Shown piece after piece: positions 17,625-25,459 of a DNA stretch of 64,000 bases (its first letter is position 1; each line of letters starts with the position of its first letter). The DNA lies in contig CP021237.1 of the NCBI GenBank assembly GCA_002151545.1, forward strand, positions 4,836,001 through 4,900,000, in the 5' to 3' direction. Position numbers and translations under genes: made by a program. The notes under the pieces were generated by a model that was not told the DNA's origin, did no database searches, and saw nothing but the letters and a program-made list of their open reading frames with translations. This DNA is from Sphingobacteriaceae bacterium GW460-11-11-14-LB5 (GTDB lineage: Bacteria > Bacteroidota > Bacteroidia > Sphingobacteriales > Sphingobacteriaceae).

Positions 17625-18117
17625 GTTATACAGTTATGTTTGGGTATTCACTTACACATTAACGTACACCACATGGGCTTATTGTTGGTTGCCAAAAGTA
17701 TTAATTATACAAATGTTATCCAAATGTTAGACGTTAAAAAACGAAAGTTATTAACATTTTTATTTTTTGCTCCTCATTTTTGTTCATAAACTTAGCTTAA
17801 AATTATCTTTTTAAAAAAAACGATTTAGTTCAATATTCTAAACAGGAATAAATCGGTGTTATTTTAAATTATGGAAATAAGCACATATGCAGAATTAAAT
17901 TTCAGAATAAATTGATTCCATATTATGATAAAGGGCGTTGATTTAATTATAAGAAATCGCTATTAAATCGATATCGGTTCCCTGGTTTTATATTTAATTG
18001 TAAAACAACTGTTAAATCTGATTACAACCCTAATACTATGATGTTTTTACACTAAAAAGTGCCAAAAATTACAATAAAAAAATTAGATTTGCTGTCGCAA
18101 AAAACAAATACCCTAAA
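17625..18117. other. Long AT-rich spacer between divergent NlpC/P60 and pdhA genes
   Basis: No gene is supported. The 493 bp are very AT-rich. They hold an AT-only inverted repeat (GATTTAAT at 17940 with its complement ending at 17969) and, near the right end, the pdhA promoter box. A long leader or unrecognised regulatory sites are possible. Confidence 0.5.
18084..18091 (+). promoter_or_regulatory. Bacteroidota-type -7 box upstream of pdhA
   Basis: TAGATTTG matches TAnnTTTG exactly, 26 bp before the ATG. The -33 position lacks a good TTTG, so activation by a regulator or tolerance of the sigma factor would be needed. Confidence 0.5.
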
Positions 18118-19113
18118 ATGAGTGCAGTAGAAATAAATAAAGATACCTGGTTAAAGTGGTTTGAGTCGATGTTGCTGATGCGCAAATTCGAAGAAAAAAC
18201 TGGCCAGTTATACGGACAACAAAAAATACGTGGCTTTTGTCATTTATACATTGGACAAGAAGCTGTAGTTGCAGGTGCAATATCTGCAATGCAAAAAGGT
18301 GATTCAATGATTACAACATACCGTGATCATGCTCATGCCTTAGCTTTAGGAGTTAGTGCTGATAGTATTATGGCAGAAATGTACGGTAAAGCTACAGGTT
18401 GCTCTAAAGGTAAAGGTGGTTCAATGCACATGTTCAGCAAAGAGCATAACTTCTACGGTGGTCATGCCATTGTTGGTGGTCAGATTCCATTAGGTGCTGG
18501 CGTTGCTTTTGCAGAAAAATACAAAGGAACTGATAATGTTAACATTTGTTATATGGGCGATGGTGCAGTGCGCCAGGGTGCATTAAACGAAACTTTTAAC
18601 ATGGCCATGCTTTGGAAATTGCCAGTTATTTTTGTTTGCGAAAACAATGGTTATGCAATGGGTACCTCAGTACAACGTACAACCAACATGACCGATATTT
18701 ATAAAATAGGTTTAGGTTTTGATATGCCATGTGCACCAGTTGATGGTATGGATCCGGTTGCGGTACACAATGCAATGGACGAAGCGATCCAACGTGCACG
18801 TAAAGGTGAAGGACCTACTTTCTTAGAAATGAGAACTTACCGTTACCGTGGTCACTCGATGTCAGATCCGGCAAAATACCGTACCAAAGAAGAATTAGAA
18901 GATTATAAAGCAAAAGATCCGGTTGAGCACGCAAGAGAAACGATTCTTAAAGAAAAGTATGCAGATCAAGCCTGGATTGAAGAAGTAGAAGCTAAAGTAA
19001 AAGCAATTGTAGATCAGGCAGTAAAATTTGCTGAAGAATCTCCTTGGCCTGATGCATCTGAATTATACAAAGATGTATATATGCAACAGGACTACCCTTA
19101 CGTAATGGACTAA
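18118..19113 (+). CDS. pdhA: Pyruvate dehydrogenase E1 component, alpha subunit
   Basis: This thiamine-diphosphate-dependent subunit decarboxylates pyruvate as part of the pyruvate dehydrogenase complex. The 331 residues include YRDHAHALALGV, the phosphorylation-loop type region, and the TPP-binding stretch beginning GDGAVRQGALNE and ending at the CENN motif. RYRGHSMSDPAKYR near residue 240-255 is characteristic of pyruvate-type E1-alpha rather than branched-chain E1. E2 follows 30 bp later, in one operon. The E1-beta gene, usually adjacent in other phyla, is not in this stretch. Confidence 0.95.
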   Translation: MSAVEINKDTWLKWFESMLLMRKFEEKTGQLYGQQKIRGFCHLYIGQEAVVAGAISAMQKGDSMITTYRDHAHALALGVSADSIMAEMYGKATGCSKGKGGSMHMFSKEHNFYGGHAIVGGQIPLGAGVAFAEKYKGTDNVNICYMGDGAVRQGALNETFNMAMLWKLPVIFVCENNGYAMGTSVQRTTNMTDIYKIGLGFDMPCAPVDGMDPVAVHNAMDEAIQRARKGEGPTFLEMRTYRYRGHSMSDPAKYRTKEELEDYKAKDPVEHARETILKEKYADQAWIEEVEAKVKAIVDQAVKFAEESPWPDASELYKDVYMQQDYPYVMD

Positions 19114-19143
19114 TATTAATAAGATTTCAATTAATTAGATATA

Positions 19144-20832
19144 ATGGCTGATGTAATTAAAATGCCCAAAATGAGCGACACCATGACCGAAGGGGTTTTG
19201 GCAAAGTGGCATAAAAAAGTGGGCGATAAAGTGAAAAGCGGCGATGTTTTGGCAGAAGTAGAAACTGACAAGGCAACAATGGATATGGAATCTTATTGGG
19301 ATGGTACGCTTTTATACGTAGGTGTAGAAGAAGGAACAGCTGTTCCGGTTGATGCCATCATGGCCGTTATTGGTAAAGAAGGCGAAGATTATAAAGCAGC
19401 ATTGGAAGCAGAACAGTCGGGAAGTCAGGAGTCGGGAAGTCCGAAGTCTGAGCGCAAAGACGAAGCGCCTAAAGCTGAAGAGAAAAAAGAAGAAGCTCCT
19501 GCTCAGGGCGGTGGCTTAAGCGAAGAAGAATTAGCAGCAAAAGGTGTTACGGTTATCCGCATGCCTTTGTTAAGCGATACCATGACTGAAGGCGTAATTG
19601 CTGAATGGCATAAAAAAGTTGGCGATAAAGTAAAAGATGATGATGTGCTTGCTGATGTAGAAACCGATAAGGCAACTATGGAAGTAATGGGCTACGCAAC
19701 CGGAACTTTATTACACATCGGTGTAGAGAAAGGTGCTGCTGCAAAAGTAAACGGAATTATCGCTATCGTTGGTCCTGAAGGAACTGATGTGAGCGGAATT
19801 TTAGCAGGTGGCTCAGCCCCGGCTCCAAAAGCAGAAAGTGCTGAAGCACCTAAAGCAGAAAAGTCTGCAACTGTTGCTGAAATTGAAACACCTAGAACTT
19901 CATCGTGTGGTACAACTACAGACAACGGTGATAGCCGCGTTAAAGCATCTCCTTTAGCTAAGAAAATTGCTAAAGACAAAGGGATCGACCTGGCACAGGT
20001 TGCAGGTAGTGCAGAAGGTGGCCGTATCATTAAAAAAGATATCGAAAACTTTAAACCAAGTGCAGCGCCAGCAAAAGCAGAATCTGCATCAGCTCCGGCT
20101 GCCGAGAAAGCTGCTGCTCCGGCACCAGTTATTCCTCAATATGTTGGTGAAGTTAAATTTACTGAAGCGCCCGTTTCGCAGATGCGTAAAGTCATTGCAA
20201 AACGTTTAGCAGAAAGTTTGTTCACCGCGCCACATTTCTATTTAACCATCAGTATTGATATGGACAACGCAATGGCTGCACGTACGGCTATTAATGCAGT
20301 TGCTCCTGTTAAGGTTTCTTTCAACGATATCGTAATTAAAGCGGTTGCCGTTGCATTGAAAAAACACCCTGCTGTTAACTCATCATGGGGTGGCGATAAA
20401 ATCAGATTTAACGAACATACCAACATTGGTGTAGCTATGGCTGTTGAAGATGGTTTATTGGTACCGGTTGTGCGTTTCGCTGATGGCAAATCTTTATCAC
20501 ACATCTCTGCAGAAGTAAAAGATTTTGGTGGTAAAGCAAAAGCTAAAAAATTACAGCCAGCAGATTGGGAAGGTTCTACTTTCACTGTATCTAACTTAGG
20601 TATGTTTGGTATTGATGAGTTTACTTCAATTATCAACTCTCCTGATGGTGCAATTTTATCAGTAGGTGCGATACAACAAGTTCCTGTGGTTAAAAACGGT
20701 GCTGTTGTTCCTGGTAACGTAATGAAATTGACTTTGGGCTGCGATCACCGTGTGGTTGATGGTGCAACAGGAGCACAGTTCTTACAGACATTAAAAGGCT
20801 TATTAGAAGAGCCAATCAGGTTATTAGCTTAA
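19144..20832 (+). CDS. pdhC: Pyruvate dehydrogenase E2, dihydrolipoamide acetyltransferase (two lipoyl domains)
   Basis: This is the core subunit that accepts acetyl groups on lipoyl lysines and passes them to CoA. The 562 residues hold two lipoyl domains (about 1-80 and 135-215) with lipoylated Lys43 and Lys176 in ETDKATM motifs. They are joined by Ala/Glu/Lys/Pro-rich flexible linkers. A peripheral-subunit-binding domain follows (about 265-300, VKASPLAKKIAKDKGIDL). The acyltransferase domain carries active-site DHRVVDG (His535, Asp539). The terminal VGAIQQVPV and LLEEP features are typical. It forms an operon with pdhA and ends in a terminator. Confidence 0.95.
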   Translation: MADVIKMPKMSDTMTEGVLAKWHKKVGDKVKSGDVLAEVETDKATMDMESYWDGTLLYVGVEEGTAVPVDAIMAVIGKEGEDYKAALEAEQSGSQESGSPKSERKDEAPKAEEKKEEAPAQGGGLSEEELAAKGVTVIRMPLLSDTMTEGVIAEWHKKVGDKVKDDDVLADVETDKATMEVMGYATGTLLHIGVEKGAAAKVNGIIAIVGPEGTDVSGILAGGSAPAPKAESAEAPKAEKSATVAEIETPRTSSCGTTTDNGDSRVKASPLAKKIAKDKGIDLAQVAGSAEGGRIIKKDIENFKPSAAPAKAESASAPAAEKAAAPAPVIPQYVGEVKFTEAPVSQMRKVIAKRLAESLFTAPHFYLTISIDMDNAMAARTAINAVAPVKVSFNDIVIKAVAVALKKHPAVNSSWGGDKIRFNEHTNIGVAMAVEDGLLVPVVRFADGKSLSHISAEVKDFGGKAKAKKLQPADWEGSTFTVSNLGMFGIDEFTSIINSPDGAILSVGAIQQVPVVKNGAVVPGNVMKLTLGCDHRVVDGATGAQFLQTLKGLLEEPIRLLA

Positions 20833-20877
20833 TCAGTTAGCAATTCACAGTTTTCAGTTTCATACTGATTACATATT

Positions 20878-20904
20878 AAGCCATCCCTTAGGGGTGGCTT
20901 TTTT
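20878..20904 (+). terminator. Terminator after the pdhA-pdhC operon
   Basis: AAGCCATCCC pairs with GGGGTGGCTT around a three-base loop, followed by six T. Confidence 0.85.
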
Positions 20905-20943
20905 GCGTTAAGGCGACCTACCGGTAAATGGCTAATAATTTGT

Positions 20944-20951
20944 TATTTTTG
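20944..20951 (+). promoter_or_regulatory. Probable -7 box of the deleted DUF885 gene
   Basis: TATTTTTG fits TAnnTTTG exactly and lies 23 bp before the ATG at 20975. It suggests that the remnant gene still has its original promoter. Confidence 0.4.
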
Positions 20952-20974
20952 ATTAGAACCTTAACTCAAAATAA

Positions 20975-21296
20975 ATGAAAAAGATATTTCTTTTTGCAGC
21001 TCATCCACACCAAAAACATGAGCAGAGAAGCAGCTATTAAATATATGACAGACAATGAAGCCATTAGCACGGAAGGTGCTACTGCAGAAATTGAACGTTA
21101 CATGGGCATACCTGCACAAGCTTTAGGTTATAAAACAGGTGCAATGAAAATAAGGGAGTTGAGAACCAAATATGAGAAAGAATTAGGTCCGAAGTTTAAA
21201 CTGGCCGCTTTTCATACTGCAGTTTTAAAAGATGGATCATTCCCATTATCTGTTTTTGAAGCGAAAATGTATACCTGGGCGGAAAGCGAGAAGTAG
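20975..21296 (+). pseudogene. Internally deleted remnant of a DUF885 family protein gene
   Basis: The ATG at 20975 opens a signal-peptide-like start (MKKIFLFAA) that runs into a stop after 21 codons. From about 20997 a different frame encodes roughly 95 residues. These match the C-terminal end of DUF885 proteins: SREAAIKYMTDNEA, GIPAQALGYKTGAMKIRELR and FHTAVLKDGSFPLSVFE. Intact members are around 550-600 residues, so most of the gene is missing and the two ends are joined out of frame. An isolated start at the ATG at 21018 could still make a short peptide, but function is unlikely. Confidence 0.7.
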
Positions 21297-21327
21297 TTTA
21301 TATCTTTTGAATGATAAAAGAAAGATG

Positions 21328-21401
21328 TTTCCCGCAGATTTCGCAAAGAACGCAGATAGAATGATTCAACTCGGCGTTTTTCGTAGCGATCAGCGGGAAA
21401 C
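21328..21401. repeat. 74-bp inverted-repeat element (GTTTCCCGC ends)
   Basis: The element begins GTTTCCCGCAGATTTCGC and ends GATCAGCGGGAAAC; the outer nine bases are perfect inverted complements. It lies six bases past the stop of the GxxExxY gene. A related element is at 39061-39162 and a half element is at 21891-21928. Confidence 0.65.
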
Positions 21402-21406
21402 ATTTA

Positions 21407-21784
21407 TCAAAGCCCATTCACTTTTCTCGATATCGACTGAGAAATGTCTGATGAATTAAAATTAACCAGTAACGCAAGTTTGAGACCGGAAAGCTTGAGG
21501 TATGTAAGCACTTGTTTATGATGTACAGGAGCAACTGTTTCTACAGATTTGATTTCAATAATTACCAAGTCATTTATTAACAAGTCTATCCTGTAGCCAG
21601 TATCTAGGGTTATACCTTCAAAAACAATCGGTAATTGCACTTGCCGCTTAACATTTAACCCATTTTCTGTTAAAACATAAGCCAGTACAGTTTCATAAGC
21701 AGACTCTAGTAGCCCTGGTCCTAATGTATTGTAAACTGTAAATATTGCTCCCCTTATTTGATAAGAGATATTGTTCTCATCCAT
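21407..21784 (-). CDS. GxxExxY protein (second copy, diverged)
   Basis: This 125-residue member of the GxxExxY family shows G24-LL-E27-SA-Y30 and the nuclease-like D67...E77-x-K79 pattern. It is clearly related to, but well diverged from, the protein at 332-742, so it is not a recent duplicate. Its function is unknown. The gene sits between a TTTCCCGCAGATTT-type inverted-repeat element (21328-21401) and a half element with AAATCTGCGGGA (21891-21928), pointing outwards. This suggests a repeat-bounded cassette. The C-terminal residues are a little unusual (ISQSISRKVNGL) and may have been altered by the adjoining repeat. Confidence 0.85.
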   Translation of the reverse strand: MDENNISYQIRGAIFTVYNTLGPGLLESAYETVLAYVLTENGLNVKRQVQLPIVFEGITLDTGYRIDLLINDLVIIEIKSVETVAPVHHKQVLTYLKLSGLKLALLVNFNSSDISQSISRKVNGL

Positions 21785-21890
21785 GTTGAAAATTAGTTAG
21801 GTATTCTTAATCAGGATGATGAAATAAAAATATGATAATCTTGGTAATTATAAAAGTTGGTTCTTTGTTTTCTGTAGAATTAAAGTATAT

Positions 21891-21928
21891 GACTCTGCGT
21901 TAATCATCTTAAATCTGCGGGAGAAAAA
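21891..21928. repeat. Half element with TCTGCG...AAATCTGCGGG
   Basis: TCTGCGTTAATCATC and AAATCTGCGGGAGAAA match the right-hand half of the element at 39061-39162 and are inverted relative to the left end of 21328-21401. It lies upstream of the GxxExxY gene, in the leader of the cupin gene. Confidence 0.5.
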
Positions 21929-21985
21929 CCCGCGAATTGTAAACCCTTTGCCAATTACTTTGTTAAATAATAAAACACCCAAATC

Positions 21986-22537
21986 ATGGACAAAGAAAAA
22001 TTGATTCAGGAAGCTTACCTGGTTGCGCATAAAATAGAGGAGAACGGCGATTTTCCGAATAATCCGAATTTGCCGCTAATGATTTACAAAGGTACCTTTA
22101 GGTTGCACCCTGATGATACTGAAGAAGTAATCAAAAGGGTTTTCGCGCAGAACGGATATACCAACGCCTGGGTAGATGGTATTTTTGATTACCACCATTA
22201 CCATAGCAACACGCACGAAGTAATGGGCGTATTCTGTGGCAAAGCCGACGTACAGTTTGGGGGCGATCATGGTGTTTGTATAGAGCTGGACAAAGGTGAT
22301 GTGGTTATTATCCCTGCAGGTGTAGCACATAAAAAACTGAACTCAACCGACGACTTCACTGTTGTTGGCGCCTATCCAAATGGTTTAGATTATGATATAA
22401 AATATGGCAAAGCTGAGGAGCGTCCTGAAGCAGATGAAACCATTGCCAAAGTGAAAAATCCAGACAGCGACCCTGTTTATGGAAGTAAAGGTCATTTATT
22501 TGAGTGCTGGTACAATCAAAATTGCGAAAATGTGTAA
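21986..22537 (+). CDS. Cupin domain protein (YjlB-like)
   Basis: This 183-residue cytosolic protein has a single cupin beta-barrel. The metal-binding cupin motif 1 is seen in HYHSNTHEVMGVFCGKADV, with His-x-His and a later Glu. Motif 2 is seen in GDVVIIPAGVAHKKL with its His. The N-terminal helix and the C-terminal D/P/E-rich tail match the YjlB-type family. The enzymatic role is unknown; most such cupins bind a metal and act as small-molecule isomerases or oxygenases. No operon partner suggests a substrate. Confidence 0.85.
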   Translation: MDKEKLIQEAYLVAHKIEENGDFPNNPNLPLMIYKGTFRLHPDDTEEVIKRVFAQNGYTNAWVDGIFDYHHYHSNTHEVMGVFCGKADVQFGGDHGVCIELDKGDVVIIPAGVAHKKLNSTDDFTVVGAYPNGLDYDIKYGKAEERPEADETIAKVKNPDSDPVYGSKGHLFECWYNQNCENV

Positions 22538-22605
22538 AACTCTTTCGTTTTAACCGTCTAAAATTCTTTAATTTTCGGGTTTTAAATACACTATCCTTAA
22601 TATAA

Positions 22606-23838
22606 ATGAATTTTCGATATATATGTTCAGCATTAGCCCTCTCTGTAACTTTACTAACCGCATGTTCAAGCAAGAAATCTGAAGAGAAAAAGGCCGCTGA
22701 AAAAAAAATCCGCACTAAAGACGACGACAAAGCAGATAGCCTCTTATTGGTTTATAACCCACAAAAAGGCGATAAATGGATTGCTGATTTTGTAGATAAC
22801 CTGCACCGGAAATTCAATTTTAACGGCAATATGCTGGTCGCCAAAGACGGAAAAATTCTTTACGAAAAAGCCGTTGGATGGGCCGATTACCTGCACCGCG
22901 ATAGTTTAACCATTAACTCAGAATTTGAGCTGGCTTCGATTACCAAAACATTTACCGGCACAGCGATTATGCAATTGGTAGAAGCAGGGAAACTTTCGTT
23001 GAACGATAATGTAAAAAAATTCTACCCCAACTTCCCATATGAAGGCATAACGGTGAAATTACTGCTTTCTCACCGCAGCGGTATGATGAATTATGTGTAC
23101 TTCATAGATGATATCTGGCGTAAGGAAAAACGCAATATGAAAAAAGGCGTCACCAATCAGGAAGTAATGAATGTTATTGCTGAGCGGAAACCAAATCCAT
23201 ATACTAAACCCGATAACCGTTTTCACTACAATAACTCAAACTTTATGGTTTTGGGCGCCATTATAGAAAAGGTAACCGGACAACGTTATTCGCAGTATAT
23301 GATGGAGCATGTGTTTAAACCTGCCGGATTAAAACATACACATGTGTACAGCACCACTGAGTATGAAAAAATTCCGGTTGATGTGGTTGGTCACGACCGC
23401 AATAGTTTTAGATACTCTGTAGCACAGAATTTTTTAGACGGTCCGGTTGGAGATAAAGGCATTTATAGTACGGTACACGATTTGGTATTATTTGATAAAT
23501 ACCTGAAAAACGGAAGATTACTGACCAAGAAGAGCCTGGATTCTGCGTATGTTGGTCGTAACAAACCAATAAACGGTCATTTTAACTATGGCTACGGCTG
23601 GAGGATGTTCGATGGCGACAAAATGGACAAAGTGGTTTACCACACCGGCTGGTGGCATGGTTTCCGCCATATTTATGTGCGGGATTTAGACAAAAACATT
23701 GTCATTATATTTTTAGGCAACCTTACTAACGGAAGTTTGATGCATCTTGACGAACTTTATAAACACTTCAATATGCCGGTTATCCGTAAGGGGGCTTATC
23801 ATGGCAACGGCAGTTTACCGGGAAGCGACGAGGACTAA
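22606..23838 (+). CDS. Serine hydrolase lipoprotein (class C beta-lactamase family)
   Basis: This is a 410-residue penicillin-binding-protein-fold hydrolase. Lipoprotein signal MNFRYICSALALSVTLLTAC ends at Cys20, followed by a Lys/Glu-rich spacer. The catalytic SxxK is S111-ITK. The second motif is YNNSN in the middle region (HYNNSNFMVLG), and HTGWWHGF serves as the KTG-box equivalent (HTG). Proteins of this family are often esterases or D-aminopeptidases rather than true beta-lactamases, so antibiotic resistance should not be assumed. It is monocistronic and followed by a structured repeat spacer. Confidence 0.88.
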   Translation: MNFRYICSALALSVTLLTACSSKKSEEKKAAEKKIRTKDDDKADSLLLVYNPQKGDKWIADFVDNLHRKFNFNGNMLVAKDGKILYEKAVGWADYLHRDSLTINSEFELASITKTFTGTAIMQLVEAGKLSLNDNVKKFYPNFPYEGITVKLLLSHRSGMMNYVYFIDDIWRKEKRNMKKGVTNQEVMNVIAERKPNPYTKPDNRFHYNNSNFMVLGAIIEKVTGQRYSQYMMEHVFKPAGLKHTHVYSTTEYEKIPVDVVGHDRNSFRYSVAQNFLDGPVGDKGIYSTVHDLVLFDKYLKNGRLLTKKSLDSAYVGRNKPINGHFNYGYGWRMFDGDKMDKVVYHTGWWHGFRHIYVRDLDKNIVIIFLGNLTNGSLMHLDELYKHFNMPVIRKGAYHGNGSLPGSDED

Positions 23839-23849
23839 TTAATATAAGG

Positions 23850-24030
23850 CCAGGAAAAAATCAGTATTTACGATCGGGGTTAATTGGCAAAGGCTTGTTA
23901 ACGGAAGCTACGCGAACAGGACTTAATTGCTTAGCCCCGGGCGAAGCGGCATCCCTGAAGCGCAGCGAAAGGATATAGCGAAGAACGGGAACAAAGCTTA
24001 ATCTGGTTGCTGTACCTGCGCTTCAAAAAA
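23850..24030. repeat. Structured dispersed element, family D (AGCCCCG...GGATATAGCG type)
   Basis: The spacer contains AGCCCCGGGCGAAGCGGCAT, a central GAAGCGCAGCGAAAGGA and GATATAGCGAAGAACGGGA. The same order of AGCCC, GAAG and a final GGA-AGC-GG block is seen in weaker form at 44885-44941 and in the array at 52.0-52.7 kb. No open frame or promoter is evident. Confidence 0.45.
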
Positions 24031-24093
24031 CAAATATTTAGCTCACTAAAAAACAATTTACCCTAATTTCGTTTTATAATAAAAACACAAGTT

Positions 24094-24399
24094 ATGTTCG
24101 ATAAATTATTTGCGGCTCAACAAAAAGCCGAAGAAATTAAAAAACGCCTGGATACGATCTCGGTATTTGGCGAAGTAGAAAATGGTGCCATAAAAATCAC
24201 CGCTACAGCAAACAAAGCCATCACCGGAGTTTCAATTGATGAGACGTTTTTGAAAAATGCCGATAAGGAAGAACTGGAAGAACTTTTGTTAACGGCTATT
24301 AATAAAGCTATGGCAAGTGCCGAACAGGTAAGCGCCGCCGAAATGCAGGCATCGGCACAAGATATGCTTGGCGGTTTAGGCGGTATGTTTGGGCAATAA
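24094..24399 (+). CDS. YbaB/EbfC family nucleoid-associated protein
   Basis: This 101-residue DNA-binding protein forms dimers and is associated with the nucleoid and with recombination genes in many bacteria. The helical N-terminus (MFDKLFAAQQKAEEIKKRLD), the central beta region with the ITATANKAITGVSID signature and the C-terminal helix are in family order. The usual dnaX and recR neighbours are absent. A TAATTTCG sequence at 24064-24071 is a seven-of-eight match to the -7 box. Confidence 0.88.
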   Translation: MFDKLFAAQQKAEEIKKRLDTISVFGEVENGAIKITATANKAITGVSIDETFLKNADKEELEELLLTAINKAMASAEQVSAAEMQASAQDMLGGLGGMFGQ

Positions 24400-24476
24400 G
24401 TGATACAATTGTTTTATTGTTAAATTGTTGTGTGCATTAATCTGAATGCGCAATACTAAATCCTGATACCACAATT

Positions 24477-25154
24477 ATGAAATACACCTATTATGGCCAA
24501 TCTTGTTTCTTGTTAGAGGCAGCAGGCAAAAAATTACTGTTCGATCCGTTTATATCGCACAATCCATTAGCTAAAAATATAGACATTAAAACCATTGAGG
24601 CCGATTATATCCTGGTTAGCCATGGCCATGGCGATCATGTGGCCGATTTGGTAGCGCTAGCTAGGCAAACACAAGCAACAGTTATAGCCATGCCAGAGGT
24701 AACAGATTGGGCAAGTAAACAAGGCGTTGAAAAAGTACATGGAATGAATTTTGGTAAATTTACTTTCGACTGGGGAGCGGTGCGCATGGTACCGGCTACA
24801 CACTCATCGGGTTTACCAGATGGGAGTTATGGCGGAAATCCTGCTGGTTTTGTACTTGAAGTAGAGGGTAAACAGATTTACTTTGCCGGCGATACAGGTT
24901 TAACCATCGAGATGAAAGTTTTGGCGGATATTTACAACCTGGATTATGCCATCTTACCGATTGGAGGAAATTACACTATGGATGTGGATGATGCTTTGGT
25001 TGCAACGAAATATTTCGATTGCGACAAGGTAATCGGCGTACACTACAATACTTTCCCGGTAATCGAAATTGATACCAAAGCAGCTTTGGATAAATTTAAG
25101 CGGGAAAACAAAACCTTATTGCTGCCAGAAATTGGCGAAACGATAAGTTTGTAG
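24477..25154 (+). CDS. UPF0173 metal-dependent hydrolase (MBL fold)
   Basis: This 225-residue cytosolic metallo-beta-lactamase-fold protein carries the metal motif HGHGDH (His49, His51, Asp53, His54). The later ligands are in ATHSSG and FAGDTG, with VHYNTFPVIE near the end. The family (UPF0173) is widespread and its natural substrate is not settled. It starts 77 bp after ybaB on the same strand and may be co-transcribed with it. A dense block of repeats follows. Confidence 0.9.
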   Translation: MKYTYYGQSCFLLEAAGKKLLFDPFISHNPLAKNIDIKTIEADYILVSHGHGDHVADLVALARQTQATVIAMPEVTDWASKQGVEKVHGMNFGKFTFDWGAVRMVPATHSSGLPDGSYGGNPAGFVLEVEGKQIYFAGDTGLTIEMKVLADIYNLDYAILPIGGNYTMDVDDALVATKYFDCDKVIGVHYNTFPVIEIDTKAALDKFKRENKTLLLPEIGETISL

Positions 25155-25187
25155 CCTAATACGGATTACAAATCCGCCGTTCGAACA

Positions 25188-25293
25188 GTCGTGATTGCAA
25201 ATCACGACCAACGAAAGGAGTGCAACGAAGTCGAGAGATCTATCTAGCAGATCTCTTCATTCTACTGCATTCCAGTCGATCACGACCAACGAA
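25188..25293. repeat. Dispersed repeat, family C-like (GAAGTCGAGAGATCT...)
   Basis: AAATCACGACCAACGAAA at the left nearly recurs at the right end (GATCACGACCAACGAAA). Between them GGAGTGCAACGAAGTCGAGA and an AGATCT-rich hairpin resemble the interior of the element at 36640-36749. Confidence 0.55.
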
Positions 25294-25315
25294 AATATTC
25301 ATTATCTAAAATGAT

Positions 25316-25381
25316 CGTCATGCTGAATTTAGTTCAGCATCTTTCCGGCTATTAAGACCCTTAAATGAATTCAGGGTGACG
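25316..25381. repeat. Dispersed repeat, family A, compact copy
   Basis: It starts CGTCATGCTGAATTTAG and ends TCAGGGTGACG. TGCTGAATTTAGTTCAGCA forms a hairpin and the outer ends are complementary at GTCA/TGAC. Copies occur at 32671-32750 and, degenerate, at 2428-2574. Confidence 0.7.
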
Positions 25382-25405
25382 CCGCTAATATTAAATTGTT
25401 CTAAA

Positions 25406-25443
25406 ACAAAAAAGGGCCTCCAAATTTCATTGGAGACCCTTCA
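25406..25443 (-). terminator. Terminator after the Lys/Ala-rich exported protein gene
   Basis: Read on the minus strand, GGGTCTCCAATG pairs with the facing ATTTGGAGGCCC and ends in a T run. Confidence 0.85.
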
Positions 25444-25459
25444 AATTATAAACCTGAAC

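Larger units (their letters stand above)
25155..25459. other. Repeat-filled spacer
   Basis: The 305 bp hold a family C-like repeat (25188-25293), a compact family A repeat (25316-25381) and a minus-strand terminator (25406-25443). No gene is supported. Confidence 0.7.

Noticed and set aside
21232..21459. A plus-strand frame over the DUF885 remnant end and the repeat
   Set aside because: It crosses the inverted-repeat element and the 3' end of the GxxExxY gene with no family resemblance.
22606..23838. A true class C beta-lactamase giving drug resistance
   Set aside because: It has the fold and SxxK but an HTG instead of KTG box and lipoprotein anchoring, as in esterase or peptidase relatives.
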